Source: UBA2588 sp002339805
Lineage (GTDB): Bacteria > Chloroflexota > Dehalococcoidia > Lucifugimonadales > UBA3495
DNA: 64,000 bases
NCBI GenBank assembly: GCA_045562555.1
Contig: JBJKVO010000016.1
Span: forward strand, 1 to 64,000
Reading direction: 5' to 3'
Numbering within the stretch: position 1 is the stretch's first letter; each line of letters opens with the position of its first letter. Below are positions 60,601 through 64,000 of the stretch, in pieces. The notes beneath the pieces are model-generated. The model had not been told where the DNA came from. It searched no databases and saw only the letters and a list, made by a program, of their open reading frames with translations. The translations under genes were made by a program, and so were the position numbers.

Positions 60601-60912
60601 ACAGAGGGTACTGCTGAAATGATAGAAAATTCAGGGATACCTGTAACTATGATCACAAAAAAGTTGGGTGAAGGACACCCTAACGTTGTAGATGTTATTA
60701 ATGATGGGTATGTGCAGGCTGTGATAAACACCGTCTCGGAATCCAGTAGAGTAATTAGAGATGGATTTTACATCAGACGGGCTGCAGTTGAAAAACGAAT
60801 TCCTTGCTTCACTTCTATTGATACGGCAATGGCTGCGGTAGAAAGCATGTCTGATAATTTAGGTCAATATCAGGTAAAAACTACAGTGGAATACATTCAA
60901 TCTACCAGTTAA
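57601..60912 (+). CDS. carB: Carbamoyl phosphate synthase large subunit
   Basis: A 1103-residue CarB that phosphorylates bicarbonate and then carbamate. The duplicated ATP-grasp halves are both visible: VIGSGPIVIGQAAEFDYAG with TLGGTGGG in the first, and VIGSGPIRIGQGIEFDYCS with VLGGRAMEVV in the second. The middle oligomerisation domain and C-terminal MGS-like allosteric domain (LECTNLVKTLSDCGCELFATEGTA, cited as SDCGCELFATEGTA) are present, so UMP/ornithine-type control is possible. The start is GTG at 57601, 7 bases after GGGAG; ATG 57613 is the alternative. The C-terminus overlaps the convergent gene by 11 bases. Confidence 0.97.
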   Translation: MVEAMKVLVIGSGPIVIGQAAEFDYAGTQACKSLMEEGIYTILVNSNPATIMTDDGVADRVYVEPLNTEVLERIIDRERPDGILPTLGGQTGLNLAVELHEKGILEKYQVKLLGTSLDTIKKSEDREMFSTFLKDIGEPEPPNTIVNSLEDSDRALKLIGLPVVIRPAYTLGGTGGGIATTEDEFYEIVESGLSASPINQVLIERSLVGWKELEYEVIRDANDNCITICNMENLDPMGAHTGDSIVVAPSQTLSDKDYQMLRSASLRIIRGLGIEGGCNIQMALRPHSEVEANLGYEWPHDSEYYVIEVNPRVSRSSALASKATGYPIARVSAKIAIGKTLDEISNRVTGKTGAAFEPALDYCVVKIPRWPFDKFPTGDRRLTTQMKATGEVMAIDRSFEGALQKAVRSLELDGRDMFWMDQTWIDEYKKTKDINAFPLYPNDLRLWALMACVQEGYSTAEIIKECHVDPWFIDSLQKISAFREQSRQAELNGELILKGKRLGFSDKQLADATGTFDTEIRNLRYAENIRPVYKMVDTCAAEFEAVTPYYYSTYEDENEAISLEGPKAVVIGSGPIRIGQGIEFDYCSVHASRSLTEAGISSIMINSNPETVSTDFDSSTRLYFEPLDDESVMDILENERTTEGCPPVVVQFGGQTAINLSQSLDTNGYQILGSTAEAIDIASDRDKFELFLSNLDIPKPPGSAVNSISDALKVAKDVGFPVVVRPSYVLGGRAMEVVNTEGELRQYLAIASEVSPDKKVLIDRYVEGKECEVDAICDGQTVLIPGVMEHIERAGVHSGDSMAIYPGLNLTENEVDTIVEYTTKIGLALGVKGLMNIQFVISGGASYRSPGTDFGPVNDTEVSVIEVNPRASRTIPFISKVTGLQAAKVATKVMTGISIAEQGYKGGLWPKSKVIGIKAPVFSMSKLVGVDTYLSPEMKSTGEVMGIDNNFESALTKTLLAANLNIPKKSGILLSLSDSDKLECTNLVKTLSDCGCELFATEGTAEMIENSGIPVTMITKKLGEGHPNVVDVINDGYVQAVINTVSESSRVIRDGFYIRRAAVEKRIPCFTSIDTAMAAVESMSDNLGQYQVKTTVEYIQSTS

Positions 60913-61858
60913 GGTTTGTGCCTACGTTTCCTTCTAGGGCTTTATCGTATGCTAATTTAGCAGCGGCTACGTCTGCTACACCTGTGCCCATCACTTTTGC
61001 GAGAACGACTTCAGAAGAGGATTCTCTGCCTTGAATGTTGCCCGCAACAATGTGTCTTAACTCTATTAATTGACTTACCTGCAAGGATCCTCGGTCCTGG
61101 GCCTCGCTTAAGTCTCCCGATTCTATATTTACCTGTTCAATAGAATCTACGACGAATTTGTCACAGCGCTGTATGGTTAGATCATCTAGTTCTCTCGCCC
61201 TCCAGCTGGTGGGCCCTGCTGCTATTATAGTCGAGCCAGGTTGTATACTCTCACCTTTGATTATGGGGGTCATGGTAGCTGCAATACATACAATTATATC
61301 GCTAGATGAAACCAATTCCTCAGCTGTAGATACGGCTTTTGAGGATATGCCTAGGTCAGCATCTACGGTTGAAGCTAGTCTGGTCCTATTTTCTGGTGTC
61401 TTACTATAAACTAATACTTCTTTGGGGGTGGTAACCAAGGATAAGGCTTCAATTTGGGTAAATGATTGGTTACCTGATCCGATAATTCCTATTGTGGGAG
61501 TCTTTTGGGGATTTGCAAGATATTTTGCAGCGATTGCTGTAGTAGCTCCCGTCCTTAATTGTCCTAATCGATTTGCTTGGGTGTAACAGAGTAACTCTCC
61601 TGTATTGGTGTCATACAAACTAACCTGAAATGAGTATTTACCATTAAATACAGTATAAGTTTTGACTCCCATAACGTCATCATAAAATAATGCGCCTCCC
61701 ATAACCGCCAACATTCCGCGGTCACTAATAATTTTCCTTCTTGGTAAATTACCGGCGTTGCCTTTGCCAAATTGCTTTTGCATAGATTCTATGGAGGTCA
61801 GCATATCTTCGGGATTTACTAAAGTTCTTACTTCTTGGTCGCTTAATATAATTGCCAA
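60902..61858 (-). CDS. Ornithine cyclodeaminase/mu-crystallin family protein
   Basis: A 318-residue NAD(P)-dependent protein. The N-terminal LSDQEVRTLVNPEDML, the substrate-binding MGGALF and RTGATTAIAAKYLANP regions, the Rossmann motif IGIIGSGNQSFTQIEAL and ADSIEQ-like VDSIEQVNIESGDL are family features. Members include ornithine cyclodeaminase, alanine dehydrogenase and delta-1-pyrroline/piperideine reductases; the sequence alone does not choose among them. It lies 2 bases after the MFS transporter gene, so the transporter may import or export its substrate. Confidence 0.88.
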   Translation of the reverse strand: MAIILSDQEVRTLVNPEDMLTSIESMQKQFGKGNAGNLPRRKIISDRGMLAVMGGALFYDDVMGVKTYTVFNGKYSFQVSLYDTNTGELLCYTQANRLGQLRTGATTAIAAKYLANPQKTPTIGIIGSGNQSFTQIEALSLVTTPKEVLVYSKTPENRTRLASTVDADLGISSKAVSTAEELVSSSDIIVCIAATMTPIIKGESIQPGSTIIAAGPTSWRARELDDLTIQRCDKFVVDSIEQVNIESGDLSEAQDRGSLQVSQLIELRHIVAGNIQGRESSSEVVLAKVMGTGVADVAAAKLAYDKALEGNVGTNLNW

Positions 61859-61860
61859 TG

Positions 61861-63381
61861 TTAGGTCTCCTGTTTCTTTTGTGTGTTGCCTTTATATTGA
61901 AACATAGCCACCAAACTTCCTGCTAACATTATCCATACCACTGTCAAAGCGGAATTTCGAAAGCCTTGGATGTAGGATCGTTGAAGTTCAATAATCGAGA
62001 CTGCGTCAGCTACAATGGGGACGGACAGGCCAACTATAGCGGCTGCGGTTATGGTACCCACTGTATGGCCCATCTGCCTAGTTGTTTCTAGCATGCCAGA
62101 TGCGAAACTACGATCTTGAGGCAGAGTATTCATTACCAGTGCATTATTCGGGGAGTTGAATAGTGCAGATCCAATTGAAGCCGGGAATAATAAAACTGGT
62201 AGGATATATATCGGTATTTGGTGTGCGAACAGCCCTAAAAGACCAATTCCTATTGCGATTAACAGCAAGGACATTGGTCGTAGCCATTTAGGTTGATATC
62301 TGTCATAAATCCAGCCAGCGATTATTGGCAGGAATAGTCCCATGGATTGATGAGGGAGTAACACCATCATGGTTACGCTGGGAGTGTAACCTAATCCTAC
62401 TTCAATGATTATTGGCATTAATGTTAAGACTGAGAGCATAGATAAGTGGAACGTGGTATTACTAAAAAGGGCCATCGAAAAATATGTTTGCTTAAAATAC
62501 CCAAAGTTAAGGAATGGTTGTTTGGAGACAATTTGGATAACAAAGAAAACCAGGAATAACACTAAGAATATTACTAGCATAGATGGATGGTAAATTAAGG
62601 CAGCCTCAGTCACGAAAGAGTCAGGACCTGAATCCCACAAAGTATGGAGATGGATGCCCATGAGTATAAATGCTAATAAGGAGCAAATCATTAAAGAAGG
62701 TCCGATTAAACCTAGAGGCTGGGATTCCTCAGAATCTGCTTGTTTAACTAGCGAAAACTTAAACAATGGCCATGTCAGCCATAATGCAAAAATACCTATG
62801 GGTACAGAAGTTAGGAAGACAACTCTCCATCCAAATGCTGGATGCATATATTCTAATAATAGGCCAAAGATAACCAATCCCATCATAGTCCCCATTCTTG
62901 CGGACGTGATCGGAATTGCAAATGCCCTGCCACGTTCTGTGTCTCTGAACCCAAGCACTAATAAAGAGTTTAGATTAGCGCTGATTAACGCTCCGCCGAA
63001 TCCCACTCCTGCACTCCATAGGAGCAACTGAAGATAGTATTGAGAGGTTGCGGCCAGTGCGCTAGACAAGGTTAATACTATGAGACCTATGAAGAAAACT
63101 TTGAGAGTTCCGTACCGTTGACCTAATCTGGCTGCTAAAAATACAGTACTGCCTAAAATAAGTAGCCGGATAACTACCATCCAGGCTCCTTGAGTGTAGG
63201 ATATGTCAAAGTGGCGAGCAACCGAAGGTACAGCTATAGTGATTGGTAATTGAGACAACTGCATTAGTAGTTGAGCAACAGAAAGACACAGTAATATACG
63301 TCTTCGTTCAGGGGTGGATCCTAATTCTTTGAATGCTCCGACTATGTTAAGCCGATGGGCTATGGTTCTTAAAATATCCAA
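61861..63381 (-). CDS. MFS transporter, DHA2-like (14 helices)
   Basis: A 506-residue major facilitator with about 14 hydrophobic segments, as in the DHA2 drug/H+ antiporter group. The N-terminal SVARHFDISYTQGAWMVV is the usual helix 1-2 region; ARLGQRYGTLKVFFIGL is motif A; WRVVFLTSVPIGIFALW follows motif C. The C-terminal half includes LFNSPNNALVMNTLPQDRSFASG, cited here as NALVMNTLPQDRSFASG. It directly precedes the ornithine cyclodeaminase-family gene. It could export a drug-like compound or amino-acid derivative. Confidence 0.88.
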   Translation of the reverse strand: MDILRTIAHRLNIVGAFKELGSTPERRRILLCLSVAQLLMQLSQLPITIAVPSVARHFDISYTQGAWMVVIRLLILGSTVFLAARLGQRYGTLKVFFIGLIVLTLSSALAATSQYYLQLLLWSAGVGFGGALISANLNSLLVLGFRDTERGRAFAIPITSARMGTMMGLVIFGLLLEYMHPAFGWRVVFLTSVPIGIFALWLTWPLFKFSLVKQADSEESQPLGLIGPSLMICSLLAFILMGIHLHTLWDSGPDSFVTEAALIYHPSMLVIFLVLFLVFFVIQIVSKQPFLNFGYFKQTYFSMALFSNTTFHLSMLSVLTLMPIIIEVGLGYTPSVTMMVLLPHQSMGLFLPIIAGWIYDRYQPKWLRPMSLLLIAIGIGLLGLFAHQIPIYILPVLLFPASIGSALFNSPNNALVMNTLPQDRSFASGMLETTRQMGHTVGTITAAAIVGLSVPIVADAVSIIELQRSYIQGFRNSALTVVWIMLAGSLVAMFQYKGNTQKKQET

Positions 63382-63413
63382 AAATAATTCCTATAGTTTA
63401 GAGACAAAACCTG

Positions 63414-63656
63414 TTATTTCTCAAAAAATACTCGATTGATCGCTATGTACTGGTCATATTTAGCTGGTAAGTTGAAGTGATCGAATATAGCCTGCACTGG
63501 ACATACAGTCTCACAATAAGCACAGTCTATACAATTGGGAGCATCTATATAGTATTGCTCAGCTTCGTCGTCAGTATGGATGCAGTCAACTGGGCACACA
63601 TCTACGCAGCTTGCATCTTTTACGCCTATACATGGTTCGGTTATTACGAATCCCAT
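63414..63656 (-). CDS. 7Fe ferredoxin (FdxA-like)
   Basis: An 80-residue ferredoxin from the ATG at 63656 (MGFVITEPCIG). An in-frame GTG at 63677 lies upstream but has no ribosome site. Cysteines fit a [3Fe-4S]/[4Fe-4S] pattern: C9 and then C17, C21, C25 (CIGVKDASCVDVCPVDC), and a second set CIDCAYCETVCP. It carries electrons at low potential in the cytoplasm. Not in an operon with a recognisable partner, and divergent from the LysR-type regulator. Confidence 0.9.
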   Translation of the reverse strand: MGFVITEPCIGVKDASCVDVCPVDCIHTDDEAEQYYIDAPNCIDCAYCETVCPVQAIFDHFNLPAKYDQYIAINRVFFEK

Positions 63657-63824
63657 ACAACAAATTCCCGTTGACACTGTTAGTTATTTAAGGTAGTATC
63701 ATGTTTCTTGATAATTTCTATAGCAAATATGCATAAATCATGATAATGTCTGATTATTCTCGCTAATATGGCAATCTTTGTCAATAGAAATTGTAGTTAA
63801 AAATTCGTCCAAGAAAGGTAAAGT

Positions 63825-64000
63825 ATGGAACTGAGGGAAATTATAAGTTTTTATCATGTTGCTCGACTTAAGAGCGTTTCCAAGGCTGCTAAAAGATTGG
63901 AACTTGGCCAGCCTACGGTCACTACTCATTTGAAAAAATTAGAAGAAGAGTTTGACTTGGTGTTATTTGATAGGATCAAGAGGCCCATTCAATTGACTTC
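63825..64000 (+). CDS. LysR-type transcriptional regulator, N-terminal part
   Basis: 58 codons before the window edge, starting at ATG 63825 with AAAGG 8 bases upstream. The visible part is a complete winged helix-turn-helix: SFYHVARLKSVSKAAKRLEL, QPTVTTHLKKLEEEFDLVLF and DRIKRPIQLT, the LysR signature. The ligand domain lies outside. LysR regulators commonly control a divergent gene, which here would be the ferredoxin. That link is inferred from position. Confidence 0.88.
   Translation, partial: MELREIISFYHVARLKSVSKAAKRLELGQPTVTTHLKKLEEEFDLVLFDRIKRPIQLT

Overview
The window is a gene-dense, AT-rich bacterial chromosome segment with short intergenic gaps (none over 300 bases), many GTG/TTG starts and frequent 1-4 base overlaps. 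The mix suggests a marine, SAR202-like member of the Chloroflexota (Dehalococcoidia relatives): rpoBC and groESL sit beside many CaiB/BaiF CoA-transferases, acyl-CoA dehydrogenases, AMP-dependent CoA ligases, enoyl-CoA hydratases, SDR and MBL-fold enzymes. This placement is an inference from gene content and should be tested with RpoB, GroEL or CarB phylogeny. No rRNA, tRNA, CRISPR, insertion sequence or prophage was seen.

Layout. 1-257 (-) is the start of a lipoprotein gene cut by the window edge, followed by a small membrane protein (+). 981-12129 (-) is a co-directional run transcribed rpoB > rpoC > pyrD > SDR > MBL-fold hydrolase, driven by a strong consensus promoter at 12260-12287. 12359-16283 (+) holds an N-acyl-D-amino-acid deacylase-like amidohydrolase and two adjacent acyl-CoA dehydrogenase subunits. 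16297-22393 (-) holds metH and an M1 aminopeptidase; 22609-24636 (+) holds leuC-leuD. 24864-36025 is a catabolic block: a GMC oxidoreductase, two CoA ligases, two overlapping CaiB/BaiF proteins, a ThDP enzyme, two crotonase-fold proteins and a PHP phosphoesterase. 36120-38218 is groES-groEL with a perfect sigma-70 promoter and an intrinsic terminator. 38262-41000 is an unusual three-gene CoA-transferase cluster; 41090-42715 is thiG-thiE-thiS. 42712-46889 holds an NAD(P)H:quinone reductase-like protein, a 2-hydroxyacid dehydrogenase, lhgO and a split MaoC-type hydratase pair. 46963-51246 has plsX, fabG, an MFS transporter and two linked membrane proteins. 51221-53510 (-) has a GH105-like hydrolase and an MBL-fold lactonase-like protein. 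53635-60912 (+) is the pyrimidine operon pyrB-pyrC-carA-orf132-carB. The end holds an ornithine cyclodeaminase-family protein, an MFS transporter and a 7Fe ferredoxin (all -), and the start of a LysR-type regulator (+).

How genes work together. pyrB, pyrC, carAB and the separate pyrD cover UMP synthesis through orotate. leuCD, metH and thiGES are biosynthetic. The acyl-CoA ligases, dehydrogenases, hydratases and CoA-transferases form an organic-acid/acyl-CoA degradation toolkit. A repeated theme is adjacent paralogue pairs in which one partner keeps the catalytic residue and the other has lost it (acyl-CoA dehydrogenases, CaiB/BaiF proteins, MaoC hydratases, CoA-transferase domains), suggesting heteromeric enzymes.

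Most notable: (1) a pyrB leader with a 32-codon reading frame that runs through a strong terminator hairpin whose 3' arm also holds the pyrB Shine-Dalgarno; (2) an A / B*-A fusion / B CoA-transferase array in which the fused B* domain has lost the catalytic glutamate; (3) an unrecognised 132-residue gene between carA and carB; (4) long acidic C-terminal tails on both RpoB and RpoC, one carrying a 69-bp tandem repeat.
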